A stretch of DNA of 64,000 nucleotides from Sycon ciliatum (Eukaryota > Porifera > Calcarea > Leucosolenida > Sycettidae), in NCBI RefSeq assembly GCF_964019385.1, contig NC_088653.1:13457154-13521153 (forward strand). Direction: 5' to 3'. Of this stretch, positions 11,319-22,569 are shown in pieces. A program made the position numbers and the translations under genes. The notes beneath the pieces are model-generated. The model saw only the letters and a program-made list of their open reading frames with translations, was not told the origin of the DNA and searched no databases. Within the stretch, counting starts at the first letter, position 1. Each line of letters opens with the position of its first letter.

Positions 11319-11941
11319 GAGAGGTTCTGCAAAACGAAAATGTGTACGAACTTTCGCTCTACATCACGAAGTGAGAAACTTCGCACGAACTTTTGCAACT
11401 TTGGACGCGAAACTTGCAGAAAAAAAGCCACCCATTTCCATTCAATGGTGGGCACGGTACTGTGGGTCGCTCAGCCTGGCGCCACATATCCAATACCCAG
11501 CAAGGACGTTTCCAGTGAAGAAACAGGGCAGATGCTGATGGTACAAAATCATCTTCCGCATCAACTCGTTGCCAAACAGCACCCCTGATCTTTGACAGCC
11601 AGGTATTGTGCTGGTCCACTGGTGTCTCTGTAGCTTGTTGTTTGAACAATGCGTGCGGGCTGTTGGCTTCAAAAGCTGCAACATGCTTTTGATAGTATCA
11701 AGAGTACATAATCCTTGGGGGTTATGTACTCTTGATAATATGCTGTGCCCACTACTGCTTGCAGGGAGCGCGAAATGAACTTTCGTAGGAAGTTTCGTTA
11801 GATTGGGTCATGTCGTACTTGCACTTGGCGCGTGCAAACTACGAAAATGTGCAGAACACAAAGTTCGTGCGAAAATTCGTACACATTTTCGCAAGGCCTG
11901 TCGCGAAACTTCGTTCGAACTTTCGTTGTGCAGAACCTCTC
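11319..11941. mobile_element. MITE with 21-bp terminal inverted repeats, unit 1
   Basis: The ends GAGAGGTTCTGCAAAACGAA and, inverted, GAGAGGTTCTGCACAACGAA differ at one position. Sub-terminal sequence carries repeated CGAACTTTCG and CGAAAATGTG motifs on both sides. An internal hairpin at 11696-11737 has a perfect 16-bp stem and a 10-nt loop. The element interrupts unit flank sequence: the flanks CACCGCTCTTTCC and TTGTTAACAG are near neighbours in the matching region at 29710-29760. No coding capacity is seen. Confidence 0.75.
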
Positions 11942-12071
11942 TATTGCTTGTTAACAGTTACACCAAGATTACGTACATGTAACATTGTGCTTAGACATGC
12001 CTAGCCGAAAACAGCTTTTAATCTTTAGAAGACTAAACTCAGAGTTGCAAATTATCACCCTAGGTTTCACC

Positions 12072-12228
12072 TATAAGTACTTGGTATCGTGAGAATAGCA
12101 GTCAGTTTTCATCTGAATCGGTGAAGGAGCACATTTTGAATAAGCTCAGACACGGCGAGTAATGACATAGAGATTGAGACTCTTATCAAACAAGACAGCA
12201 AGCCGCTAGTGTCTGACCAAGAATCAGT
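12072..12228 (+). promoter_or_regulatory. Core promoter and leader of copy C
   Basis: TATAAG lies at 12072-12077, 157 nt before the ATG, and initiator-like TCAGTT at 12102-12107. The preceding CACCCTAGGTTTCACC is shared with the D and F promoters. Confidence 0.65.
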
Positions 12229-13306
12229 ATGGTAAATTTCAAACTGGAACTCGAAACAGAACATCCAGGGCCGGGAAAACGTGACAAATTTCCGTACCTT
12301 GCCGTGAATTTGAAATTCAGTCACGATTTACGGACGTATGATTACGACACTATCAACCTGCCCCATTTCCGAATTATAGCTTTCAAGATCCAGTTTTCTA
12401 GTAGAGCGGCCGGTACCCCGTGTTCCTTTCAATACAGAGAACTTCAGGCGCGCATTGGGAGCATGGCCATGTCTCTCAGGAAACGCTATTCGATATGAAA
12501 ACTACGTGGATGTGCAGGTAGATGCGATCGATTGCCAAAATCACTGGATTGCGAGTGTCGTTGAGGAGCTATGTGCCTGGGGGAAGCTGATACTACGGGC
12601 TCGAGTGGAAAGATACATATTGTGGGTGAGTACATCAACATTGAAGAACCTCTCACCCAGTCTATTGTACCAGACATCCTTAGCGACTATTGTCCAGCGG
12701 ATGGCTCCAGCGATTTTTTATAGGTCACTTGACGGGGCATATCCGTGGTACGAGAGTTTGAGCCTACATTATAATTCCACTCTAATAGAGAATACAAATA
12801 ACAAGTAAAACTTTTCCTTCGAAATCCTCTGTGAACACTGTAGTAAAAATTCCGAAATGCTGATCGACTTTCCATGCTTCAGACGACTAATTCTTAGTGT
12901 GTTTGCTATTGTGGTAAAATCATCGTCAGATTCTGGGATACATGCAGGATTAAGATTTAATTTCCACTTGTTTCACATTTGCTTCCTGCTGATACCTTCT
13001 GTTGTGGAATACATCCTGAATATTTTGGCCGAGTGTCACTCATTCGTGCCACATAGTTACACCCCTCATCACAATTTTTGCCTTTTTTATCGATCTGCGA
13101 ATAGAAATGAGGGTTCGTCATATTCCCTGGAAAATCTCATCCAAAGGCATTTTCTAAAATTCTATGTGCGGGATAATAATTTCTGGAAAGAGCACATCCT
13201 TAAGATCCCTTTTCCGCAAAACACGGAGTTCATTAATCCTTTCCCGAAAAATGTACTTTATGTAACCGGTGACACACCTCGCTCACGGCTTTTTCCTAAA
13301 CCATGA
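12229..13306 (+). pseudogene. Unknown-family gene, copy C, broken
   Basis: This is the tandem partner of intact copy D and nearly identical to it. Three lesions are visible by comparison. An indel near 12405-12415 (GCGGCCGGTACC against GCAGCGGAACC) shifts the frame. A stop at about 12806 (TAA where D has TAT) ends the second frame. A 9-nt in-frame deletion near 12983 removes the second Cys of the C-x2-C pair. The last 150 codons stay open to the family stop at 13304. Since D lacks all three, copy C decayed after the duplication. Confidence 0.85.
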
Positions 13307-15176
13307 ACGTGAGAACAGATTGATGAATATTTCCCTGCACGATTGTGACCTTGCAGTTGCATGTCATGTACGAGCCGTATTTCCATCAAATACCACAAAC
13401 GTTAGGATTGTATTGCATTCGTTTATTTTCTTCTCTTATTGCGTTACATTTCCTTTGATATTCCTGTCGATACCACTTTGTGTGAGAATGGATATATTTA
13501 GAGTTCTACTTTTAAAGATGTCATAGCAACGTGTGTACTTGGGAACGTGTGGAAAGTATTGAATATCGGCGAATATGGTAGTAGTGCAGAAGTTGAAGTG
13601 TGAATGGTCATCATCTCGGATTGGAGAAGGGGAGGAGTGGGGAGGTGGGGGGGGGGGGAGATGTGAGCAGGTGTGTACGATTTCTTGTCCACACCAGATA
13701 TTGGTGACTTTTCAGCTAGAAAACTCTGACAACGGTTTGTTCGGGCCTGGTTCAACTTTAATTGGAAAACAATAATTTCATTCGTAATCAGGTTAGGCCT
13801 CATAATCTCTGTGCTGCATTGACGAGCCCACAAAGGACGGGATCGTTCTGTCAAAAGATTGATTTAGGATTGATCTTGCAACTAGCCAATGATGTAGTCA
13901 GCCAATTGTTTTGGTCATGTACAAGACCTAGTAAGGACCGCTACAAGCTAGTTGTAACTTGTAACTATGGTTTCCGTTTCTCCCTACTCTACGCACTGGC
14001 TGCGTGTTGCGGTGTTGAGCATTTTTGAATTTTGTAAAGGGATCAGCTTGTCTAGCGTTTGATTGTGTTGCATGGTGGCCTGCACATCTCAATAAGGGAA
14101 ATGCAGGCGAAATCACAGTAATGCCGACGCTCACACAGTCATGCTCACACAATCTCACCTACACTCGTATTACTGTATGCAGAAATGTACAAAAACAGCG
14201 TTCATGGAAGACAGGTGTGAGGAGTGGTGGAACCATGACCAACGATAAGATTGTGTCACTAACCAGAGCTAACGCCACAACTTTGTACTGAACTATATGA
14301 GCCGAGACAAGCAAAAAGGTGGCTTATGCATAATTTTTGGAAATTTCTTTTTTCATGCCAAAGTGATGTCTACTTATCCAACTAATTCCATCAAGGAAAG
14401 TTTGGTGCCCATCTGAAATGTAGATGTGCTATAAATTTAGCATACATTGCGCACATGTCACAGCATGCCTGGTATCAATGAAAATAAGATCATAATTATG
14501 AACACCTGCCCAAACTCCAGAAAACATGGGACAGCAAGTTGAGACAAAGCGTAGCAGGTGTGGAAGCAATACAAGAAGAACGAGCACTTGTGTTCTGATT
14601 AGAAGATCCAAGAGAGAAGAAATAATAGATCTAGGTATCTCATGTCATTTCATCGCGCAAAACGAATTTTCATATCCTTCAATGATTTTGGGAGTCTGTG
14701 ACTATATTTTCGCTGGACTGGGAAACGTCGCATCTTACCAAGACAGTCCATCATCTTCTATCCAATCACCTACGCCAGCACGAATTAATCATTTCTTGCA
14801 GCTCGTAGTGTTGTGCCAGAGATCGAGCTCCATTGGTACCTTTCACTTAGGTCCAGCAGATTGAAAAGCGGCACTGATTCTTTGTCCGTCCTAGTCAATG
14901 GCATTCTCCTTCCCTGGTGTAGGCAGTGGTACAAGGACCACGGGACAATATGCTAGCAGTTAGGGTCAATGCATCGCTTCGTTGTGTGGCACTATTGGCC
15001 TTGAAATGAGGAAAATTTGGAGTACAGTACTCCAGGTCGTGAACATTTGAAGGTACCCGAAACTAAGTGAAACATCGCAGCAAGATCCAACTCACTAGGG
15101 AGTTTGTCAGAGTGATAGTCGGACGGCTTGTAGACGGCTCCACATTATTATTATTTTTATTATTTATTCTTCTTTC
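13307..15176 (+). other. 3' flank of copy C
   Basis: This begins with the conserved post-stop sequence. A G tract follows at about 13625-13665, then the CTACAAGCTAGTTGTAACTTG module near 13935 and an ACAGCGTTCATGGAAGACAG stretch near 14195. 14290-15170 has no recognisable coding content; it is present only here and in the second unit. It ends in an ATT-rich run next to the duplication junction. Confidence 0.6.
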
Positions 15177-15375
15177 ACAGCTGAAAGTCGCTTGTAGGAC
15201 ATTTTTCAGCCATTTCCATGGTAATAGTGACGTGAACAAGCGCTTTTTTCGGCTGCACGGCTGAATTGAGCTCAGTGTCACCGCAGCCTAAGGCGGCGGG
15301 CACTCAAGGTCTGGTGTGACCGTGTCACAGGGATCACGCAAGCCAGCTGGGCGCCAGCGATAACAAGCCCAAAGT

Positions 15376-15674
15376 GACAATTTTTTTGTATAATAAGCAA
15401 AAGCCCGGTTTCCGTGGGAATCCGTGTCGTCATTGAGTTTTCCTGGTGGTTTTGTGACCTAAGGCCTCGATCACACTACGGCAGTTTGAAGCTGGACGCA
15501 GCGTCAAGCCGCAGCACTTGACGGAGACGCGGGGTCACACAGTGTTTTTTTTTGCAGCTCATGACTGCCGCGGCTTGACGCATTTGTCTACGTCACAAAA
15601 CCACCAGGAAAACTCAATGACGACACGGATTCCCACGGAAACCGGGCTTTTGCTTATTATACAAAAAAATTGTC
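15376..15674. repeat. Perfect 83-bp inverted repeat, unit 2
   Basis: The arms at 15376-15458 and 15592-15674 repeat the foldback of unit 1. The spacer is one base shorter in a T run. Confidence 0.85.
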
Positions 15675-16308
15675 GGACAAAGTTTTCGAATTTTTCATTG
15701 ATTTTTGATTACAAGAAGACGAAAGGTACTAGGTCCACGCGTGCAGGATCTTTGTTGTTTCTTTCCGAATTTGAAGCCATTTTCAGTTGTAGTGTCATTG
15801 ATCAGGCGGGAAAAGTCCGCATCGCAGCTGTGTTTCTCCTGACTTCGTCATACTGGTTGTCCTTTTTGGGGCTCTTGACGACAACACAACACTCACAAGT
15901 CAACAGGCTCCAGTTGGCCGATGACCCACTCAAACAACTGGTCCTTTCTCGACATCATTTTCTTCTCAGAAAACGCCTCGCTCTTCCGCCAGGTTCGGAG
16001 CAGAGCAGCCTCGGCCTCGTAGGTCCACGGACTCATCTCGAACAAAAAGAGGGAACAAAACAAACCTTGAACAGACGAATGTCGAATAACTGCTAAACTC
16101 AAGCAAAGTGTCTTGAAACTAATTTTACTTGAAAGACACTGTTTTTCCGCCAAGCGTCACTCCCATCAGCGGCAACGCAGCCGATTTCCCCACGCCAGAC
16201 GCAGCAGCGTCTGACGCTCAAACTTCCCGCGTTGCGTCAGTTGCCCTGGAAAAGCTCATGATTCTGACGCTGACGCAGCATTTTTGCCGTAGTGTGACCG
16301 AGGCCTTA
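15460..16308. mobile_element. MITE with 24-bp TIRs, unit 2 copy
   Basis: This is the tandem-duplicated copy of the element at 10396-11245, with the same terminal repeats and only scattered substitutions. It was copied by segmental duplication and not by transposition, because its flanks are duplicated too. Confidence 0.75.
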
Positions 16309-16381
16309 TGGTCGGAGCCTTGCACTTGGGGTCAGTTTTTCTCCCATCGACACCGCTCTTTCCACAGTCATCAGGTCATCA

Positions 16382-17004
16382 GAGAGGTTCTGCAAAACGA
16401 AAATGTGTACGAACTTTCGCTCTACATCACGAAGTGAGAAACTTCGCACGAACATTTGCAACTTTGGACGCGAAACTTGCAGAAAAAAAGCCACCCATTT
16501 CCATTCAATGGTGGGCACGGTACTGTGGGTCGCTCAGCCTGGCGCCACATATCCAATACCCAGCAAGGACGTTTCCAGTGAAGAAACAGGGCAGACGCTG
16601 ATGGTACAAAATCATCTTCCGCATCAACTCGTTGCCAAACAGCATCCCTGATCGTTGACAGCCAGGTATTTTGCTGGTCCACTGTTGTCTCTGTAGCTTG
16701 TTGTTTGAACAATGCGTGCGGGCTCTTGGCTTCAAAAGCTGCAACATGCTTTTGATAGTATCAAGAGTACATAATCCTTGGGGGTTATGTACTCTTGATA
16801 ATATGCTGTGCCCACTACTGCTTGCAGGGAGCGCGAAATGAACTTTCGTAGGAAGTTTCGTTAGATTGGGTCATGTCGTACTTGCACTTGGCGCGTGCAA
16901 ACTACGAAAATGTGCAGAACACAAAGTTCGTGCGAAAATTCGTACACATTTTCGCAAGGCCTGTCGCGAAACTTCGTTCGAACTTTCGTTGTGCAGAACC
17001 TCTC
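16382..17004. mobile_element. MITE with 21-bp TIRs, unit 2 copy
   Basis: This is the tandem-duplicated copy of the element at 11319-11941, including the internal 16-bp-stem hairpin near 16759-16800. Confidence 0.75.
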
Positions 17005-17134
17005 TATTGCTTGTTAACAGTTACACCAAGATTACGTACATGTAACGTTGTGCTTAGACATGCCTAGCCGAAAACAGCTTTTAATCTTTAGAAGACTAAA
17101 CTCAGAGTTGCAAATTATCACCCTAGGTTTCACC

Positions 17135-17291
17135 TATAAGTACTTGGTATCGTGAGAATAGCAGTCAGTTTTCATCTGAATCGGTGAAGGAGCACATTTT
17201 GAATAAGCTCAGACACGGCGAGTATTGACATAGAGATTAAGACTCTTATCAAACAAGACAGCAAGCCGCTAGTGTCTGACCAAGAATCAGT
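17135..17291 (+). promoter_or_regulatory. Core promoter and leader of copy D
   Basis: TATAAG lies at 17135-17140, 157 nt before the ATG. Initiator-like TCAGTT starts about 30 nt downstream of it. The leader is about 125 nt with no intron. Confidence 0.65.
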
Positions 17292-18377
17292 ATGGTAAAT
17301 TTCAAACTGGAACTCGAAACAGAACATCCATGGACGGTGAAACGTGACAAATTTCCGTACCTTACCGTGAATTTGAAATTCAGTCACGATTTACGGACGT
17401 ATGATTACGACACTATCCACCTGCCCCATTTCCGAACTATAGCTTTCAAGATCCAGTTTTCTAGTGGAGCAGCGGAACCCCGTGTTCCTTTCAATACAGA
17501 GAACTTCAGGCGCGCATTGGGAGCATGGCCATGTCTCTCAGGAAACGCTATTCGATATGAAAACTACGTGGATGTGCAGGTAGATGCGATCGATTGCCAA
17601 AATCACTGGATTGCGAGTGTCGTTGAGGAGCTATGTGCCTGGGGGAAGCTGATACTACGGGCTCGAGTGGAAAGATACATATTGTGGGTGAGTACATCAA
17701 CATTGAAGAACCTCTCACCCAGTCTATTGTACCAGACATCCTTAGCGACTATTGTCCAGCGGATGGCTCCAGCGATTTTTTATAGGTCACTTGACGGGGC
17801 ATATCCGTGGTACGAGAGTTTGAGCCTACATTATAATTCCACTCTAATAGAGAATACAAATAACAAGTATAACTTTTCCTTCGAAATCCTCTGTGAACAC
17901 TGTAGTGAAAATTCCGAAATGCTCATCGACTTTCCATGCTGCAGACGACTAATTCTTAGTGTGTTTGCTATTGTGGTAAAATCATCGTCAGATTCTGGGA
18001 TGCATGCAGGATTAAAATTTAATTTCCACTTGTTTCACATTTGTCCCGATTGCTTCCTGCTGATACCTTCCGTTGTGGAATACATCCTGAATATTTTGGC
18101 CGAGTGTCACTCATTCGTGCCACATAGTTACACCCCTCATCACAATTTTTGCCTTTTTTATCGATCTGCGAATAGAAATGAGGGTTCGTCATATTCCCTG
18201 GAAAATCTAATCCAAAGGCATTTTCTAAAATTCTATGTGCGGGATAATAATTTCTGGAAAGAGAACATCCTTAAGATCCCTTTTCCGCAAAACACGGAGT
18301 TCATTAATCCTTTCCCGAAAAATGTACTTTATGTAACCGGTGACACACCTCGCTCACGGCTTTTTCCTAAACCATGA
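17292..18377 (+). CDS. Intronless unknown-family protein, copy D (361 aa), intact
   Basis: This is the best reference copy of the family. Invariant or near-invariant blocks are VPFNTENFRRALGA (residues 65-78), C102-x-x-H105-W, E-E-L-C115, LYQTS near 146-150, C201-x-x-C204, F-H-I-C251-x-x-C254, C272-H273, H283-H284-x-x-C287 and a terminal SRLFPKP. The cysteine and histidine spacing suggests a metal site, but this is inference. The first half looks strand-rich; residues 211-231 and 258-276 are hydrophobic or amphipathic but not clear membrane spans. No targeting signal is seen. The ATG is fixed by alignment with six other copies and by the shared leader. I recognise no known domain. Confidence 0.8.
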   Translation: MVNFKLELETEHPWTVKRDKFPYLTVNLKFSHDLRTYDYDTIHLPHFRTIAFKIQFSSGAAEPRVPFNTENFRRALGAWPCLSGNAIRYENYVDVQVDAIDCQNHWIASVVEELCAWGKLILRARVERYILWVSTSTLKNLSPSLLYQTSLATIVQRMAPAIFYRSLDGAYPWYESLSLHYNSTLIENTNNKYNFSFEILCEHCSENSEMLIDFPCCRRLILSVFAIVVKSSSDSGMHAGLKFNFHLFHICPDCFLLIPSVVEYILNILAECHSFVPHSYTPHHNFCLFYRSANRNEGSSYSLENLIQRHFLKFYVRDNNFWKENILKIPFPQNTEFINPFPKNVLYVTGDTPRSRLFPKP

Positions 18378-20251
18378 ACGTGAGAACAGATTGATGAATA
18401 TTTCCCTGCACGATTGTGACCTTGCAGTTGCATGTCATGTACGAGCCGTATTTCCATCAAATACCACAAACGTTAGGATTGTATTGCATTCGTTTATTTT
18501 CTTCTCTTATTGCGTTACAATTCCTTTGATATTCCTGTCGATACCACTTTGTGTGAGAACGGATACATTTGGAGTTCTACTTTTAAAGATGTCATAGCAA
18601 CGTGTGTACTTGGGAACGTGTGGAAAGTATTGAATATCGGCGAATATGGTAGTAGTGCAGAAGTTGAAGTGTGATTGGTCATCATCTCGGATTGGAGAAG
18701 GGGAGGAGTGGGGAGGTGGGGGGGGGGGAGATGTGAGCAGGTGTGTACGATTTCTAGTCCACACCAGATATTGGTGACTTTTCAGCTAGAAAACTCTGAC
18801 AACGGTTTGATCGGGTTCAACTTCAATTGGAAAAAAATACTTCGAAGTAATTTCATTCGTAATCAGGTTAGGCCTCATAATCTCTGTGCTGCATTGACGA
18901 GCCCACAAAGGACGGGATCGTTCTGTCAACAGATTGATTTAGGATTGATCTTGCAACTAGCCAATGATGTAGTCAGCCAATTGTTTCGGTCATCTACAAG
19001 TCCTAATCAGGACCGCTACAAGCTAGTTGTAACTTGTAACTATAGTTTCCGTTTCTCCATACTCTACGCACTGGCTACATCTCGCGGTGTTGAGCATTTT
19101 TGAATTTTGTAAAGGGATCAGCTTGTCTAGCGTTTGATTGTGTTGCATGGTGGCCTGCACATGTCAATAAGGGAAATCTAGGCGAAATCACAGTAATGCC
19201 GACGCTCACACAGTCATGCTCACACAATCTCACCTACACTCGTATTGCTGTATGCAGAAATGTACAAAAACAGCGTTCATGGAAGACAGGTGTGAGGAGT
19301 GGTGGAACCATGACCAACGATAAGATTGTGTCACTAACTAGAGCTAACGCCACAACTTTGTACTGAACTATATGAGCCGAGACAAGCAAAAAGGTGGCTT
19401 ATGCATAATTTTTGGAAATTTCATTTTTCATGCCAAAGTGATGTCTACTTATCCAACTAATTCCATCAAGGAAAGTTTGGTGCCCATCTGAAATGTATAT
19501 GTGCTATAAATTTAGCATACATTGCGCACATGTCACAGCATGCCTGGTATCAATGAAAATAAGATCATAATTATGAACACCTGCCCAAACTCCAGAAAAC
19601 ATGGGACAGCAAGTTGAGACAAAGCTTAGCAGGTGTGGAAGCAATACAAGAAGAACGAGCACTTGTGTTCTGATTAGAAGATCCAAGAGAGAAGAAATAA
19701 TTGATCTAGGTATCTCATGTCATTTCATCGCGCAAAACGTATTTTCATATCCTTCAATGATTTTGGGAGTCTGTGACTATATTTTCGCTGGACTGGGAAA
19801 CGTCGCATCTTACCAAGACAGTCCATCATCCTCTCTCCAATCACCTACGCCAGCACGAATTAATCCTTTCTTGCAGCTCGTAGTGTTGTGCCAGAGATCG
19901 AGCTCCATTTGGTCCCTTTCACTTAGGTCCAGCAGATTGAAAAGCGGCACTGATTCTTTGTCCGTCCTAGTCAATGTCATTCTCCTTCCCTGGTGTAGGT
20001 AGTGGTACAAGGACAACGGGACAATATGCCAGCAGTTAGGGTCAATGCATCGCTTCGTCGTGTGGCACTATTGGCCTTGAAATGAGGAAAATTTGGAGTA
20101 CAGTACTCCAGGTCGTGAACATTTGAAGGTATCCGAAACAAAGTGAAACATCGCAGCAAGATCCAACTCACTAGGGAGTTTGTCAGAGTGATAGTCGGAC
20201 GGCTTGTAGACGTCTCCACATTATTATTATTTTTATTATTTATTCTTCTTT
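18378..20251 (+). other. 3' flank of copy D
   Basis: This is collinear with the flank of copy C, with a G tract at about 18697-18731. No AATAAA is seen in the first 200 nt after the stop. 19366-20250 holds no recognisable gene. The flank ends where the BEL/Pao element begins. Confidence 0.6.
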
Positions 20252-20818
20252 TACTAGGGAATTCCCAACAGGCGTCAGCGCCTTTTTACAGGGAACCCTA
20301 GTGGCGTGGCGAGAATGCCACGGAGTTCAGTCTACACGTTCATGTCATGTTCAGTTGCGATCTGCTTTCTCTTCCTGATTGCCATTGCGGTCATGCTGTC
20401 TGTTCTCTGTGATTTGACCTTTATCTGCTGGCATCTTACTGTCTTCATGTGCTCCCCTTGGGGGCACCTTGATGCCTGATGTAATATCGAATTTGTACAG
20501 CGGGCTACCATTTAGGTTCCGCTGCGGTCGTTTTCGCTGAGCCAGCCTTGGCACCGTGTAGCCTTTTTGGTTGTTGTGTTCTTGTGCGTGCGGCATGAGG
20601 TTTTTAGCTGTACCTTTGTTTGGCTGCGCTGCCTTTTGTTTTCCAGAGAGTTTTTCTTTGCACTTGTAGTTTTTAGAACGAAATAGTCGGTTCGTGACAT
20701 GGCGTTCTACTTCTAATCAACCATAAAGTCTTTTGTGTTGTGAGTGACTCCGTCGGGTGTGAGCTTGGTATACGGCCCATTACGGGACTGCGTGCGGCAG
20801 AAGCCTAGCGAAACACCA
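20252..20818 (+). promoter_or_regulatory. Probable 5' LTR and primer binding site
   Basis: The region between the tandem duplication and gag has no coding content. It begins with an imperfect hairpin (ACTAGGGAATTCCC ... GGGAACCCTAGT). It ends AAACACCA, followed by TT and TGGTAGCAGAGGATGG (20821 on), a likely tRNA primer site placed exactly as in the complete element at 43415. The 5' limit is inferred, since no second LTR exists here to compare. Confidence 0.5.
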
Positions 20819-20907
20819 TTTGGTAGCAGAGGATGGTTTTATAGTTGATACACTTTTCGATCGAAGAAATTTAGTTACGAGGTTGGATTTCAAAAATAGT
20901 TCCAACC

Positions 20908-22569
20908 ATGGAAGAAGAACGAGAGAAAAGTAGTGCATGCGGAGAATATAGTGCTGAGACTGAGACAGCGACGGCGGCATCGATGTCAGAGCCGACCGGA
21001 GAGGATGGCGCTGGTTCTGGTGAACCTACGGAAGGCATGGAGAGCCTGATCATGAAGCTGAAAAGTGATAAGATACAACTGAAACGCAATCTAACGAATA
21101 CCCGACGTGGGTTGACGATAGGAATGCGCGACAATGAGGTCGACGCTGTGGGTGCAGGACACCTTTACGATGAGCTGCGCTGCTGTGAGCAAGCAGTAAC
21201 AGCAGTGCTTTCCGAGCTGAAAAGAAAATATGAATTCGTAAACGATAAAAGGAACGTGATACGGACTTTGGAGGAAATGGAGGAAGTCGATCGCGATGTG
21301 CAGACGGCAATTGACAGATACGACGAGTTTGTAGAGTTGTGGACTGCAAGAGCGAAGCAGTATGGACAGGCTCAAGCAGCACAGAGCCAGTTTGAACGAG
21401 GGAAGTCGTTTCCTTTACTGGGTGTGGATGAATTCGGACTACGCCAAGGCAGTAGATCAACTAGTCGAGTCGGTTTACGACAAATGCAGAGTGAACTGAG
21501 TGCGCTGACAATGGAAACAGATCGCAGGACTGGACTGCTACTAGAAAGATCACCGTCACGGAGGACGCCAAGAGGCTTTAGTACTGATGACAGCAAGGAC
21601 ACAGCAGCTGAAGAGACCAACACCAGTCCAAAACGGGGTGAGCAAGGAGCTGATCAAACGGAGAATAGCCTTCCCCCTGCACACACCACTGAGTCTGTCA
21701 CCAGCCTCCCCAGTTCAAGTCACAGTGTACAGTCTAGTATCACGTCTTGTACTACCACTGCACAGCATGTACCTGTCACAAGCTCAAGTGTGACTAGACC
21801 CATACCTAGTTCTGGACAAGCTGTACCTGTGAAGGACCATGTTTCTCTGGTCAAATCTAGTACCAGTCAGCCATCTAGCCTTGCTAGCATTCATGCCAGA
21901 CTTGCAGGCCCAAGCAGTGGTCATGTAGGCAAGTCTGAGTTGAGTGTTGGATCTTTTCCAGGACATCCTGGACCTAGCCTCAACTTTCAGGCCCCTGCAT
22001 TCCGGCCTGCAGCTCAACCAGTAAGCAGCAGAGCACCTGTGTACGGCACTGGGTTGCCCAGCAGTGATGTCTTTGGAAGGCTGAAAAAAGTAGCTGTTCC
22101 GACGTTCAGCGGAGATGTGCGGATGTACGAGACCTGGAAGGCCGCCTTTATGGCATGCATTGACGCTGCACCTGTCTCTCCACAACTTAAGCTTCTACAG
22201 CTTCGGCAGTATGTTACTGGTGAGGCACTTAGAGCAATAGAGCAGCTTGGCTACACCGCAGAGGCATACAGGATATCCCTGGAGCGGCTTGAAAGAAAAT
22301 TCGGCGGACAACGACGTCAGGTGGCTATACAGCTGGAAACATTGGAAGCATTCCAGCCGATACAGCGCTACAACCCGCAAGCACTGGAGAAGTTTGCAGA
22401 TTTGCTCGAGATTGCCGTAGTGAACCTCAAAGATGCAGGTCGCCACATGGAGCTACAGAACGGCACATTCTTCTCCCGTCTCCTGAGCAAGCTGACGAAG
22501 CAGATAGTGGCTCAGTACCCACGTTGGTTGTACGAGCACCAGCAAACCGAGGATGTGTTATCATTGTAG
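20908..22569 (+). CDS. BEL/Pao gag (553 codons to a UAG)
   Basis: The N-terminal part is charged and helical (about residues 45-165). A low-complexity Ser/Thr-rich middle follows (about 240-385), then a capsid-like region of the BEL type: KVAVPTFSGDVRMYETWKAA near 392-411 and RLERKFGGQRRQ near 458-469. The frame ends at a single UAG at 22567-22569. The same frame continues directly with the nucleocapsid, so the stop separates capsid from zinc knuckles. Confidence 0.8.
   Translation: MEEEREKSSACGEYSAETETATAASMSEPTGEDGAGSGEPTEGMESLIMKLKSDKIQLKRNLTNTRRGLTIGMRDNEVDAVGAGHLYDELRCCEQAVTAVLSELKRKYEFVNDKRNVIRTLEEMEEVDRDVQTAIDRYDEFVELWTARAKQYGQAQAAQSQFERGKSFPLLGVDEFGLRQGSRSTSRVGLRQMQSELSALTMETDRRTGLLLERSPSRRTPRGFSTDDSKDTAAEETNTSPKRGEQGADQTENSLPPAHTTESVTSLPSSSHSVQSSITSCTTTAQHVPVTSSSVTRPIPSSGQAVPVKDHVSLVKSSTSQPSSLASIHARLAGPSSGHVGKSELSVGSFPGHPGPSLNFQAPAFRPAAQPVSSRAPVYGTGLPSSDVFGRLKKVAVPTFSGDVRMYETWKAAFMACIDAAPVSPQLKLLQLRQYVTGEALRAIEQLGYTAEAYRISLERLERKFGGQRRQVAIQLETLEAFQPIQRYNPQALEKFADLLEIAVVNLKDAGRHMELQNGTFFSRLLSKLTKQIVAQYPRWLYEHQQTEDVLSL

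Larger units (their letters stand above)
10113..20251 (+). repeat. Tandem duplication, two units of about 5.06 kb
   Basis: Unit 1 is 10113-15176 and unit 2 is 15177 to about 20251, head to tail, with a starting offset of 5064 and few substitutions or small indels. The junction lies at TTCTTCTTTCACAGCTGAAA near 15170-15185, where the end of one unit meets the start of the next through a short shared CACAG-like stretch. Each unit carries the same two MITEs, the same hairpin, promoter, family gene and long 3' flank. High identity shows the event is recent. Confidence 0.9.

Noticed and set aside
14429-15010. Frames in the distal flank of copies C and D as a possible host gene
   Set aside because: They occur only in the tandem duplicates, differ by frame-changing indels between the two units, and show no recognisable motif.
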